DNA of 64,000 nt from NCBI RefSeq assembly GCF_029892485.1, contig NZ_JARXVG010000004.1, forward strand, positions 1 through 64,000, written 5' to 3'. Shown piece after piece: positions 1 through 7,706 of the stretch. A program made the position numbers and the translations under genes. How positions within the stretch are numbered: position 1 is the first letter of the stretch; each line of letters starts with the position of its first letter. This stretch comes from Variovorax boronicumulans (GTDB lineage: Bacteria > Pseudomonadota > Gammaproteobacteria > Burkholderiales > Burkholderiaceae_C). The notes under the pieces are model-generated. The model was given only the letters and a program-made list of their open reading frames with translations, was not told the DNA's origin and searched no databases.

Positions 1-250
1 GAAGTTTTTTTATCGACCAACTCTCCAGCAACCACCCCTTCCAGAGCAACCACCGAAGCGCTACAGGAGCGTCATCAGCCGAGCCCACGAGTATACATCG
101 ATATTTCGGGTTAACGCTACCCGGTGAGATTTTGTTCTCGAATACCCAGCTCAGCTTGCGCATACGGATGGAGGCAACGCCTGCGCCCCACTTACTAATA
201 GAGATGTAGAGATGTGCATGCCGCTCTCTGGGCAGCGAGATCCACCCACA
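1..250. other. Left-edge region, possible partial gene on the minus strand
   Basis: This stretch is less GC-rich than the rest of the window. On the minus strand one frame stays open from an ATG at 163 to the window edge (54 codons, starting MRKLSW) and is also open upstream of that ATG. I do not recognise the product. It could be the start of a gene lying mostly outside the window, or chance. Nothing else is visible here apart from the terminator that follows at 254-278. Confidence 0.2.
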
Positions 251-253
251 CAT

Positions 254-278
254 GAAAAAAGCCGCCCGAAGGCGGCTG
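254..278 (-). terminator. Rho-independent terminator of the unknown membrane protein gene
   Basis: Read on the minus strand, AGCCGCC, a TTCG tetraloop and GGCGGCT are followed by a run of six T. It sits about 25 bp past the stop codon of the gene at 303-845, which is the expected place. Confidence 0.85.
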
Positions 279-302
279 TCTATCTCAAGCGAGTTGCTCT
301 GC

Positions 303-845
303 TTAGTAGTAGCGCGAGCTGTTCATGCGTCGCATCGCTTCATAGAGCGTCGGCATGCGGGCGTCCTGCGAACGGGCGCTCATGCGAGCCAGGGCGTCGA
401 TCTTTGCGACTGCAGCGGCGGGCACGGTGCCTTCCGACTGCTGGCGCCACACGGCGGCTTGCAGTTCCTGCATCACGCGCGGATCGTTCTTCGCGGTTTC
501 CATGAAGCGGGCATCAGCGTTGGCAGCGGCACGACGCTCGGCAGCTGCGCGCCAGAGACCGGCGATGCTGCTCTTGCGCACCGAGCTTGCGAACAGCGCA
601 AACAAGGCGATTGCTGCGAGGCAGAAGATGGTCCATGCGGCGAGCAGCGCGCCTTCGTTCCAGTTGGAGACGAGCGTGTCGGCAACCACCAGCACCGCTG
701 CCGCGATGGCAACGGTGAACAAGGCGATCAGCGGACGGGCGCCTTCAGCGCCGGCGCGTGCGGCCTGGATCTGGCCGAAAAGAACTTCGGCGCGACGGAC
801 GCCGGGGTGGACAGTGGGTTGGTCAACGTGGACAAAGCTGGTCAT
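303..845 (-). CDS. Unknown two-TM membrane protein
   Basis: The 180-residue product has no domain I can name. Two hydrophobic segments lie at about residues 39-57 and 68-86, followed by a charged, Ala/Arg-rich cytoplasmic-looking tail with helical character, so it is probably an inner-membrane protein. The start was placed at 845 because GGAGG lies 8 bases upstream; a longer frame up to 944 has no such site. It diverges from the LysR gene at 956, and the dyad at 896-909 lies between them, which suggests the LysR protein controls it. It ends in its own terminator. Function unknown. Confidence 0.7.
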   Translation of the reverse strand: MTSFVHVDQPTVHPGVRRAEVLFGQIQAARAGAEGARPLIALFTVAIAAAVLVVADTLVSNWNEGALLAAWTIFCLAAIALFALFASSVRKSSIAGLWRAAAERRAAANADARFMETAKNDPRVMQELQAAVWRQQSEGTVPAAAVAKIDALARMSARSQDARMPTLYEAMRRMNSSRYY

Positions 846-895
846 GGTGCGATCCCTCCGGGGATGAATGGCAACGAGTGCCGATGCGGTGATAT

Positions 896-909
896 TAGGG
901 GTTACCCTA
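896..909. promoter_or_regulatory. Dyad operator candidate TAGGG-N4-CCCTA
   Basis: TAGGG and CCCTA flank GTTA in the divergent promoter region between the membrane protein gene (start 845) and the LysR gene (start 956). The extended sequence ATTAGGGGTTACCCTAG closely resembles the dyad at 2172-2190, and both sit upstream of minus-strand small-protein genes. It is a plausible binding site of the LysR protein encoded next to it; that assignment is inference. Confidence 0.45.
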
Positions 910-955
910 GTGTTATGCCACTTTATCTTTCTGATGTTTATCATTCACAGTGCTG

Positions 956-1936
956 ATGGACGTCAACTTTCGCACGCTCGACCTCAATCTGCTTCGCGTC
1001 TTCGACGAGGTGATGGCAGAGCGCAACCTCACGCGCGCGGCCCGCAACCTCTCCATTACCCAACCGGCGGTGAGCAACGCGCTGCGGCGCCTTCGGGAGG
1101 TGCTGGGTGACGAACTGGTACGCCGCGCCGGGCCAGGGGTGGAGCCCACCCCCCGAGCGCTGGCGCTCTGGCCGACCGTGCGCGACGCGCTGCGCCAGCT
1201 GCAACACACCTTGGCGCCGGGCGAGTTCGATGCGGCGACCGCCGACACGACCTTCCTGCTCGCCATGGCCGACGCCACTGCGGCAGAGCTGATCCCGGGC
1301 CTGGTTCAGATCGCCGAGCTGGAGGCCCCCGCCATATCGCTGCGCGTACTGCCGCTCACCACCCGCGATCCGCGCCGCATGTTGGAGAACGAGGAGGTCG
1401 ACATGGCGATCGGCTACTTCCCGGCCGTGATCGCTAGCCTGGCGGCGCGCGGACAATCGGGGGTGGGGGTGCCGTTCGAGACCCAGCGGCTCTACCTGGG
1501 TCAGTATGTATGCGTGATGCGCCGCGGCCACCCGTTGGCCGATGCGCCGCTCACGCTCGACGACTACTGCGCCGCCCGGCACCTGCTGGTGAGCTTTTCG
1601 GGACGACCTTACGGCTTCATCGATCAGACGCTGGGTGCCATGGGCCGCGAGCGACGCATCGTGGTGACGGTGAACCAGTTCTTCACGGCTGGCCGGGTGG
1701 TGGCCAATTCAGACCTGCTGACCGTGCTGCCACGTCACTTCGTGACCGTGACAGGCATCGACGACCAGTTGGTGCTCCGCGACCTGCCCTTCGACCAGCC
1801 CCCGGTGCATGTGGATGCCATCTGGCATCGGCGCGCCCAGCACGGGCATGCGCACGAGTGGCTGCGGACCGCGCTGTTGCGGTCGGCCGCAGCAGCCTTC
1901 GCGGGCTCGATCCTCGGGCAGAAATTGCCCGGCTGA
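956..1936 (+). CDS. LysR family transcriptional regulator
   Basis: This 326-residue LTTR has an N-terminal winged helix-turn-helix (about residues 4-62, with LTRAARNLSITQPAVSNALR) and a substrate-binding regulatory domain from about residue 90. The N-terminus (FRTLDLNLLRVFDEV) is of the NodD/NahR/LinR-like subgroup. A GTG at 950 is an alternative start two codons upstream; neither start has a clear ribosome site. The gene lies between two short genes (303-845 and 1951-2124) on the opposite strand, each preceded by a similar TTA(A/G)GGG...CCCTAG dyad, so it may control both. The effector is unknown. Confidence 0.9.
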   Translation: MDVNFRTLDLNLLRVFDEVMAERNLTRAARNLSITQPAVSNALRRLREVLGDELVRRAGPGVEPTPRALALWPTVRDALRQLQHTLAPGEFDAATADTTFLLAMADATAAELIPGLVQIAELEAPAISLRVLPLTTRDPRRMLENEEVDMAIGYFPAVIASLAARGQSGVGVPFETQRLYLGQYVCVMRRGHPLADAPLTLDDYCAARHLLVSFSGRPYGFIDQTLGAMGRERRIVVTVNQFFTAGRVVANSDLLTVLPRHFVTVTGIDDQLVLRDLPFDQPPVHVDAIWHRRAQHGHAHEWLRTALLRSAAAAFAGSILGQKLPG

Positions 1937-1950
1937 CCCGCGTTGTTGAC

Positions 1951-2124
1951 TCAGCGGACGACGCTGAGCCAGGCCGATGCGGCGGCGCGCAGTTCCTGCG
2001 CGTGGTGCGCACCGCGACCGGCGCGAACGTCGGCGCTTTCCATCAGCGCGGCGGCGTGGCTGGCCGGTGCGATGTCGCTGGAGGAACGGAAGAAACGGGC
2101 CACTTGGGCGATGAGGCTGAACAT
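1951..2124 (-). CDS. 57-residue small protein of unknown function
   Basis: A short open frame starts at ATG 2124 (MFSLIAQVARFFRSSSDIA) and ends WLSVVR at a TGA. It is convergent with the LysR gene, 14 bp from its end. The peptide is an amphipathic helix followed by a His-His-Ala-Gln-Glu-Leu-Arg helical tail, and has no signal peptide. Its codon use is like the neighbouring real genes, and it has its own upstream dyad (2176-2201). The overlapping longer frames on both strands give Arg/Pro/Ala-rich products typical of shadows. Function unknown; I consider it a real small gene. Confidence 0.55.
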   Translation of the reverse strand: MFSLIAQVARFFRSSSDIAPASHAAALMESADVRAGRGAHHAQELRAAASAWLSVVR

Positions 2125-2175
2125 GGTGTTGCGCGGCTTGTGGCCGTGCTCTGAGTGGTTGATGCTCCAAGATTA

Positions 2176-2201
2176 AGGGTTTTCCCTAGGAAAACAACCC
2201 T
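2176..2201. promoter_or_regulatory. Dyad operator candidate
   Basis: AGGGTTTTCC, a CTA spacer and GGAAAACAACCCT form an interrupted inverted repeat, with a nested AGGG-TTTT-CCCT. The surrounding ATTAAGGG...CCCTAG matches the site at 896-909 apart from one inserted base. It lies between the 57-residue gene (start 2124) and the metallophosphoesterase (start 2251), so it could serve either direction. Confidence 0.45.
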
Positions 2202-2250
2202 GACCTTATGCGCTTCATGCATGGGGCAATTCACCTAGACTGGCCCGACG

Positions 2251-3057
2251 ATGAAGCTGCAACTGCTCTCCGACCTGCACCTGGAGTCCCACCCCCGCTT
2301 CCACGCCGAGCCGATTCCGGGCGCCGACCTGCTGGTCCTGGCCGGCGACATCGGCTCCTACCAGGAAGGCTCCCGCCTCGAAGACACCGATTTCGGCTTG
2401 GGCCGTTTTTCGCCCCGCAACGGCTGGCCGGTGCCGGTGGTCTATGTGCCGGGCAACCACGAATACGACAACGCCGACTTCGACGAGACGCACGAGCGCC
2501 TGCGCGCCCTCTGCAAAGAGCTCGACATCCGATGGCTCGAGCGCAAAACCCTCGTCATCGATGGCATCCGCTTCATCGGCACCACGCTCTGGGCCGACTT
2601 CGATGCGCTGGTCGAATCCACGGACAGCGTGGCCGAGGCGCTCAAGAAACGCGGCAAGGCGATGCGGGCGGCCGACTTCTACCTGGAAAAGATGGCCGCC
2701 CAGCGCCATGGCGAAATCTTCCTGTCCGGTCCGCTGCGCGAGCAGGCGCTGGTGTGCCAGGCGTGGCTGCGACAAGCGCTGGCCGAGCCGTTCGATGGCA
2801 CCACGGTCGCCATCACGCACTTCGCGCCGACGCTGGCGAGCGCCGATCCGCGCTACGGCCTGACGCCAGGCACCGCCGGCTTCTGCAACACCCTGGATGA
2901 ACTGCTGCCCCAGGCCCATCTCTGGCTGCACGGCCACCTGCACTGCGCCTTCGACTATGTAAAGGACGGCTGCCGCGTCGTGGCCAACCCGCTGGGCTAC
3001 AAGCGCAACGGCGAGCAGGAAGGCTATCGCCCCGACCTGCTGGTCGAGGTGCGCTGA
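2251..3057 (+). CDS. Metallophosphoesterase family protein
   Basis: This 268-residue protein is of the calcineurin-like phosphoesterase fold. The metal-site motifs are all present in order: SDLHLE (D8, H10), AGDIG (D33), GNHE (N69, H70), TH at 189-190 and GHLH (228-231). It should be a cytoplasmic two-metal phosphoesterase, as there is no signal peptide. The substrate cannot be told from sequence. The start is the only ATG before the first motif. The next gene begins 80 bp downstream on the same strand. Confidence 0.92.
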   Translation: MKLQLLSDLHLESHPRFHAEPIPGADLLVLAGDIGSYQEGSRLEDTDFGLGRFSPRNGWPVPVVYVPGNHEYDNADFDETHERLRALCKELDIRWLERKTLVIDGIRFIGTTLWADFDALVESTDSVAEALKKRGKAMRAADFYLEKMAAQRHGEIFLSGPLREQALVCQAWLRQALAEPFDGTTVAITHFAPTLASADPRYGLTPGTAGFCNTLDELLPQAHLWLHGHLHCAFDYVKDGCRVVANPLGYKRNGEQEGYRPDLLVEVR

Positions 3058-3138
3058 CCCTCGTGCCACCGTAACGGCCGGCTACGGTCGTGCCGCACGC
3101 GCTGTGTAGACTGCCTCGAGCCCACCCCGGAGAGAGAC

Positions 3139-4632
3139 ATGACACAGCCACGACACCGCCGCACGTTCCTTCGACACACGGCCGGCGCCGCGGCTGCGGT
3201 CGGCCTGCTGTCCGCCTTGCCCAAAGCGCTGGCCCAGGCGCCCGAGGCCGCGGGCAAGGCCATGGGCCAGCTGTCGATGGCCGAGATGTCGCGCCGCCTC
3301 GCGGCCGGATCGCTCAGCAGCAGCCAGTTGGTCGAAGAAGCGCTGGCCGCCATCCGGAACCCCGCGGGCGAAGGCGCGCGCACCTTCATCCAGGTGCATG
3401 CCGCGTCGGCGCGCAGCACCGCGGCGCGGCTCGATGCCGAGCGCAAGAGCGGCCGCGAGTCCGCCTCCCCGATTTCCGGCATCCCGATCTCGCTGAAAGA
3501 CCTATTCGACGAAGCCGGCGTCACCACGCTCGGCGGCTCCACGGTGCTGCTCGGCCAGCCGCCCGCGCAGCGCGATGCCGTCGTGGTCGAGCGGCTGCGC
3601 CGCGCGGGCGCGATCGTCATCGGGCGCACCAACACGGTCGAGTTCGCCTACACGGGCCTGGGCATCAACCCGAACTACGGCACGCCGAAGAACGTCTTCG
3701 ATCGCGTGACTGGGCGCATTCCCGGCGGTTCGACCTCGGGCGGCGCCATCTCGGTGACCGACGGCATGGCGGCTGGCGCCGTCGGCACCGACACCGGCGG
3801 ATCGCTGCGCATTCCCGCGGCGCTCAACGGGCTGGTGGGTTTCAAGCCCACGCAGCGCCGCATTCCGCTCGACGGCGTGATGCCGCTGTCGACCTCCTTC
3901 GACTCGGCCGGGCCGATGGCATGGACGGTGGAAGACTGCGCACTGCTCGACGCCGTGCTGGCCGGCGAACTGCCGCGCGCGCTCAAGGTGGTCTCGCTGC
4001 GCGGCCTGCGCTTTGCGGTGCCGAAGACCTTCTTCCAGGACGATCTCTCGCCGCCCGTGGCTGCGGCCTTTGCGTCGGCGTTGTCCAAGCTCTCTGCCGC
4101 GGGCGCCACGGTGACCGAGTTGCCGATGACCGAGTTCGCCAAGGCGCCGACCATCAACCCGCGCGGCATGATCACCGCCTCCGAGGCCTACGCCTGGCAC
4201 CGCGAATTCATCAGGACGGGCGCGGCCAAATACGACCCGCGCGTGCTGGCGCGCATCAAGACCGGCGAGACGATCACCGCGCCCGACTACCTGCAACTGC
4301 AGGCGCTGCGCCGCCAGTTCATCCGCTCGATCAACGCCGCGGCCGCCGGCTACGACGCGATGCTGATGCCCACCACGCCCGACATTGCGCCGCTGATCGC
4401 CGAGGTGCTGAAGGATGACGAGACCTACTACCGCATCAACGGCCGCATGCTGCGCAACCCGTCAGTGGTGAACCTGTTCGACGGCTGCGCGCTCTCGGTG
4501 CCTTGCCACGACGCGGGCACCGCGCCGGTCGGGCTGATGGTGGCCGGCATCGGCAACACCGATCACCGGCTGCTGGCGGTGGGCGCGGCGGTGGAGGCGG
4601 TGGTGACGCCGCGGCGCGGCATCAACAGCTAG
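3139..4632 (+). CDS. Amidase signature family hydrolase, Tat-exported
   Basis: The 497-residue protein carries an amidase-signature domain with the Ser-cisSer-Lys triad visible as K120 (ISLKD), S198 (GGSTSGG) and S222 (GTDTGGS). The N-terminus has a twin-arginine-like signal (RHRRTFLRHTAG, then an Ala-rich stretch and ALAQA), suggesting periplasmic action. The family hydrolyses amide bonds, and the substrate is unknown. GGAGAGAGAC precedes the ATG. It is convergent with the TetR gene, seven bases away, with no obvious terminator between. Confidence 0.9.
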   Translation: MTQPRHRRTFLRHTAGAAAAVGLLSALPKALAQAPEAAGKAMGQLSMAEMSRRLAAGSLSSSQLVEEALAAIRNPAGEGARTFIQVHAASARSTAARLDAERKSGRESASPISGIPISLKDLFDEAGVTTLGGSTVLLGQPPAQRDAVVVERLRRAGAIVIGRTNTVEFAYTGLGINPNYGTPKNVFDRVTGRIPGGSTSGGAISVTDGMAAGAVGTDTGGSLRIPAALNGLVGFKPTQRRIPLDGVMPLSTSFDSAGPMAWTVEDCALLDAVLAGELPRALKVVSLRGLRFAVPKTFFQDDLSPPVAAAFASALSKLSAAGATVTELPMTEFAKAPTINPRGMITASEAYAWHREFIRTGAAKYDPRVLARIKTGETITAPDYLQLQALRRQFIRSINAAAAGYDAMLMPTTPDIAPLIAEVLKDDETYYRINGRMLRNPSVVNLFDGCALSVPCHDAGTAPVGLMVAGIGNTDHRLLAVGAAVEAVVTPRRGINS

Positions 4633-4639
4633 ATCCCGT

Positions 4640-5260
4640 TCAGCGCGAAGCCAGGCCGTCGAAACAGGTGCCGAGCACGAGCTCGACGATCTCTGCGTCG
4701 CTCTGCAGGCCACTTGCCTTGAGAAAACCGAGCACCGGATCGCAAGCGCGCGCGAACAGCGTGTAGAGCACGGCGATCGCCGGCAGCTTCGAATTCAGCG
4801 TGCCGTCGGCCTGGGCCGCCTGGATCCAGCCGCCGAGCGTGTCGCTGATCAGCACCAGCCGGTCGAGATAACCGCGGTTGTTCATCAGCGCGGCGCGCAA
4901 GGTGGAGTTCTGGTGAGGCAGGGAAGGCATCTCGCCGGCCAACTGCGCTTCCATGGCCCAGCGCACCACCGCGCGCAGCTTGTCGATGGGCTTCTGGTCG
5001 GCCGGCACCGACGCCAGTACATCCTGCGTGCGCTGCATGAGGCGCACCATCGCGGCGGCAGCGAGATCTTCCTTGCTGGGAAAGTGCTTGTAGAGACTGG
5101 CCTTGGCGATGCCGACGGAGGCGGCGACCTCGTCGACCGTCATCGATTCGAAGCCCTTTTCGGCCAGCAGGCGGTTGGCGGTCTGCACGATGGCCTCTTC
5201 GCGGGCCTGCAGCATCTGTTCCTTGAACGAGGGCTTGGCGGGAGCGGCAGCAGTGGTCAT
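4640..5260 (-). CDS. TetR/AcrR family transcriptional regulator
   Basis: The 206-residue protein has an N-terminal TetR DNA-binding domain (about residues 14-60, with MTVDEVAASVGIAKASLYKHF) and a helical ligand domain. The first 12 residues are a short Ala/Pro extension. A perfect 8-2-8 palindrome at 5309-5326 lies about 50 bp upstream of its start, consistent with autoregulation. It is downstream of and in the same direction as the GntR gene, with an 86-bp gap. Targets beyond itself are not evident. Confidence 0.9.
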   Translation of the reverse strand: MTTAAAPAKPSFKEQMLQAREEAIVQTANRLLAEKGFESMTVDEVAASVGIAKASLYKHFPSKEDLAAAAMVRLMQRTQDVLASVPADQKPIDKLRAVVRWAMEAQLAGEMPSLPHQNSTLRAALMNNRGYLDRLVLISDTLGGWIQAAQADGTLNSKLPAIAVLYTLFARACDPVLGFLKASGLQSDAEIVELVLGTCFDGLASR

Positions 5261-5308
5261 GCGGAAATTCTAGTCGTGGCCGTCGCCGGCCAGACGAGGC
5301 GAGTGCGG

Positions 5309-5326
5309 AAATACCGCTCGGTATTT
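5309..5326. promoter_or_regulatory. Palindromic operator upstream of the TetR gene
   Basis: AAATACCG, CT, CGGTATTT is a perfect inverted repeat 49 bp upstream of the TetR start codon and just after the GntR stop codon. A TetR dimer typically binds such a site and represses its own promoter. Confidence 0.55.
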
Positions 5327-5346
5327 TGCAGACTGGCGAGTTCGGC

Positions 5347-6081
5347 TCAGGCGTTGCGCCCTTTGGAAACCAGCTTGATGCCCGGCATCAGTTCGGCCGC
5401 GAGTTCGGGCCGCTCCAGCGCGTAGTCGAGGTTCATGCGCGCGATCTCGACGTGCTCTTCGCCCAGCGCCTGCGCCCGCGAGCCCTGGCCGCGCTCGATG
5501 GCCTGCACCATCGCGTGGTGCGTGCGGTGCGCCTGGCGCATCCACTGCTGGCCCTCTTCCATCGACGACTGCATCGGCAGCATCGCGCTGGGCGCGGCGA
5601 AGGGCTGGCCGCCGAGCATGTCCATCACCCGCTTGAGCGCGAGGTTGCCGCAGCCCTCGACGATCAGCTTGTGGAAGCGGTCGTTCATCTCGACGTAGGC
5701 TGCGTAGTCGTCGATTTCCATGGTCGGCTTGTTCGACGCTCTGTCGCCGGCGTCCAGGCAATCCTTCAGGTCACGCAGCAGCTGGCGCGAGGCGCCGTCT
5801 TCGGCCAGCAGGCGCGCCGCGAAGCCTTCGATCACGCCGCGCACACGGATGGCGTCGGCCACTTCCTGCGAGGTAAAGCGGCGCATCTGGTAGCCGCCGC
5901 TGGGCGATTGCTCGATGAGGCCTTCGTGCTCGAGGCTGGCGAGCGCCAGGCGCACCGGGGTGCGCGAGGCTTCGAGCTTCTCGGCGAGCGGGATCTCGGC
6001 CAGCCGCTCTCCAGGCACGAATTCGCCCTTGAGGATCATGTCGCGCAGTTGCACGAGCACGCGGGATTGTTGAGAGTCCAT
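5347..6081 (-). CDS. GntR family regulator, FadR/FCD subgroup
   Basis: This 244-residue protein has an N-terminal winged helix (about residues 6-70, including LAEIPLAEKLEASRTPVRLAL) and a C-terminal all-helical FCD ligand domain with probable metal ligands (D/H residues around MNDRFHKLI and the HRTHH motif). FCD regulators usually sense carboxylate metabolites. It diverges from the Rieske oxygenase operon with a 284-bp gap holding two TTGCATGCA-type sites, so it most likely represses that operon until the substrate or a product appears. Confidence 0.9.
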   Translation of the reverse strand: MDSQQSRVLVQLRDMILKGEFVPGERLAEIPLAEKLEASRTPVRLALASLEHEGLIEQSPSGGYQMRRFTSQEVADAIRVRGVIEGFAARLLAEDGASRQLLRDLKDCLDAGDRASNKPTMEIDDYAAYVEMNDRFHKLIVEGCGNLALKRVMDMLGGQPFAAPSAMLPMQSSMEEGQQWMRQAHRTHHAMVQAIERGQGSRAQALGEEHVEIARMNLDYALERPELAAELMPGIKLVSKGRNA

Positions 6082-6164
6082 CGGGAGGCGCCGGGAGCGG
6101 GAATGAGCGGATTCTAGGAGACAGGTCCGTCATTGCACGCAGCATATTTGTTTTGGCTCGGTTG

Positions 6165-6174
6165 TTGCATGCAT
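6165..6174. promoter_or_regulatory. TTGCATGCAT site 1 in the GntR/Rieske divergent region
   Basis: This near-palindrome recurs as the perfect TTGCATGCAA at 6311-6320, 146 bp away. Both lie in the intergenic region between the GntR gene and the Rieske operon and are candidate GntR operators. Site 1 is closer to the GntR promoter. Confidence 0.4.
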
Positions 6175-6310
6175 TTCTGCACGACATGTGTCAAAACCAA
6201 ACATCACACTGAGCGTTAACCCTTATTTAAGTCGCTTCAAGCCCAAATCAGGGCAAAAGGGCAGATGAAAGTTTGACCCGGATCGAAGATCACCAAGACA
6301 ATGCATACCG

Positions 6311-6320
6311 TTGCATGCAA
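6311..6320. promoter_or_regulatory. TTGCATGCAA site 2 in the GntR/Rieske divergent region
   Basis: This perfect 10-bp palindrome lies 46 bp before the Rieske start codon, where a bound repressor would block transcription or its elongation. It matches site 1 in nine of ten positions. Confidence 0.4.
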
Positions 6321-6365
6321 TGCCTGCACACCTCTTTCCGAAGCACCCACGATGGAGCCCGCACG

Positions 6366-7697
6366 ATGATCAGCGCCGAGCAGAACGATTTCATCACCCG
6401 CGTCGGACGCGACGCCCCCGCCGGCAAGCTGCTGCGCCGCTACTGGCAGCCGGTGGCCCTGGCCGACGAGCTGACGGGCCCGCGCCCGGTCAAGCCGGTG
6501 AAGCTCATGGGCCAGGACTTCGTGCTGTTCCGCGACGAAAACGGCCAGCTCGGCATGCTCGACCGCGATTGCCCGCACCGCGGCGCCGACCTCGCCTTCG
6601 GACGGCTGGAAAACGGCGGCATCCGCTGCGCCTTCCACGGCTGGCTTTTCGACGCCAAGGGCAACTGCCTCGAAACGCCCGCCGAACCCGCCACCAGCAA
6701 GCTGTGCAGCCGCATCAAGCAGTCGGCCTATCCGGTGGTCGAGAAGGCGGGCGTGGTCTTCGCGTACATCGGCGAAGGCGAGCCGCCGGCCTTCCCCGAC
6801 TTCGACTGCTTCGTCGCCCCCGACACCCACACCTTCGCGTTCAAGGGCCTGTTCGAATGCAACTGGCTGCAGGCGCTCGAAGTGGGCATCGACCCCGCGC
6901 ACGCCTCGTACCTGCACCGCTTCTTCGAGGACGAAGACACCTCCGAGAGCTACGGCAAGCAGTTCCGCGGCGCCTCGGCCGACTCCGACATGCCGATCAC
7001 CAAGGTGCTGCGCGAGTACGACCGGCCCGAGATCAGCGTGGAGCCCACCGACTACGGCTTCCGCCTGAAGGCGCTGCGCAAGCTCACTGAAAAAACGACG
7101 CATGTGCGCGTGACCAACGTGGTGTTCCCGCAGGCCTTCGTGATCCCGATGAGCGCGGAGATGACCATCTCGCAGTGGCATGTGCCGGTCGACGACACCC
7201 ACTGCTACTGGTACGCCATCTTCACCAGCTTCACCGGCCCGGTCGACAAAGAGCAGATGCGCGACCAGCGCCTGAAGCTCTACGAGCTGCCCGACTACAC
7301 CTCGCGCAAGAACAAGCGCAACAACTACGGCTACAGCATCGACGAGCAGCTCACCGAAACCTACACCGGCATGGGCGACGACATCAACGTGCACGACCAG
7401 TGGGCGGTGGAATCGCAGGGCGCCATCCAGGACCGCACGCGCGAGCACCTGGGCAGCACCGACAAGGGAATCATTGCCTACCGCCGCGTGCTGGTGAAGG
7501 CCATCGAGGCCACGCTGGCCGGCGAGACTGCGCCGATGCTCATCGACGCCGCACAGGCCAGCGCCATGACCGGTCCGCCCTCCATCGACGGCATCGGCCA
7601 CGTGGTGGACGAAGCGGCCACCGAGACCTACTGGCAGGAGGCTGACCGCGCACGGCGCCTGAAGTCCGACTGGGCCTCCGCGCGGCTGGCCGCCTGA
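6366..7697 (+). CDS. Rieske non-heme iron oxygenase, large subunit
   Basis: The 443-residue protein has an N-terminal Rieske [2Fe-2S] domain with C69-x-H71 and C88-x2-H91 ligands, and a catalytic domain with D176-x2-H179-x4-H184 binding mononuclear iron. The architecture resembles the phthalate 4,5-dioxygenase / vanillate O-demethylase group, which acts as a single-subunit oligomer fed by a separate reductase. The start was put at 6366, where the family N-terminus begins (ISAEQNDFITRVG); a frame from 6273 is unlikely. A glutamine-synthetase-like gene follows 9 bp later and a ferredoxin after that, so the three probably act together. The substrate is unknown. Confidence 0.92.
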   Translation: MISAEQNDFITRVGRDAPAGKLLRRYWQPVALADELTGPRPVKPVKLMGQDFVLFRDENGQLGMLDRDCPHRGADLAFGRLENGGIRCAFHGWLFDAKGNCLETPAEPATSKLCSRIKQSAYPVVEKAGVVFAYIGEGEPPAFPDFDCFVAPDTHTFAFKGLFECNWLQALEVGIDPAHASYLHRFFEDEDTSESYGKQFRGASADSDMPITKVLREYDRPEISVEPTDYGFRLKALRKLTEKTTHVRVTNVVFPQAFVIPMSAEMTISQWHVPVDDTHCYWYAIFTSFTGPVDKEQMRDQRLKLYELPDYTSRKNKRNNYGYSIDEQLTETYTGMGDDINVHDQWAVESQGAIQDRTREHLGSTDKGIIAYRRVLVKAIEATLAGETAPMLIDAAQASAMTGPPSIDGIGHVVDEAATETYWQEADRARRLKSDWASARLAA

Positions 7698-7706
7698 GCA
7701 CACGCC

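Noticed and set aside
252..956. Plus-strand frame opposite the two-TM protein
   Set aside because: It has no ribosome site and runs antisense through a gene that has GGAGG, hydrophobic segments and its own terminator.
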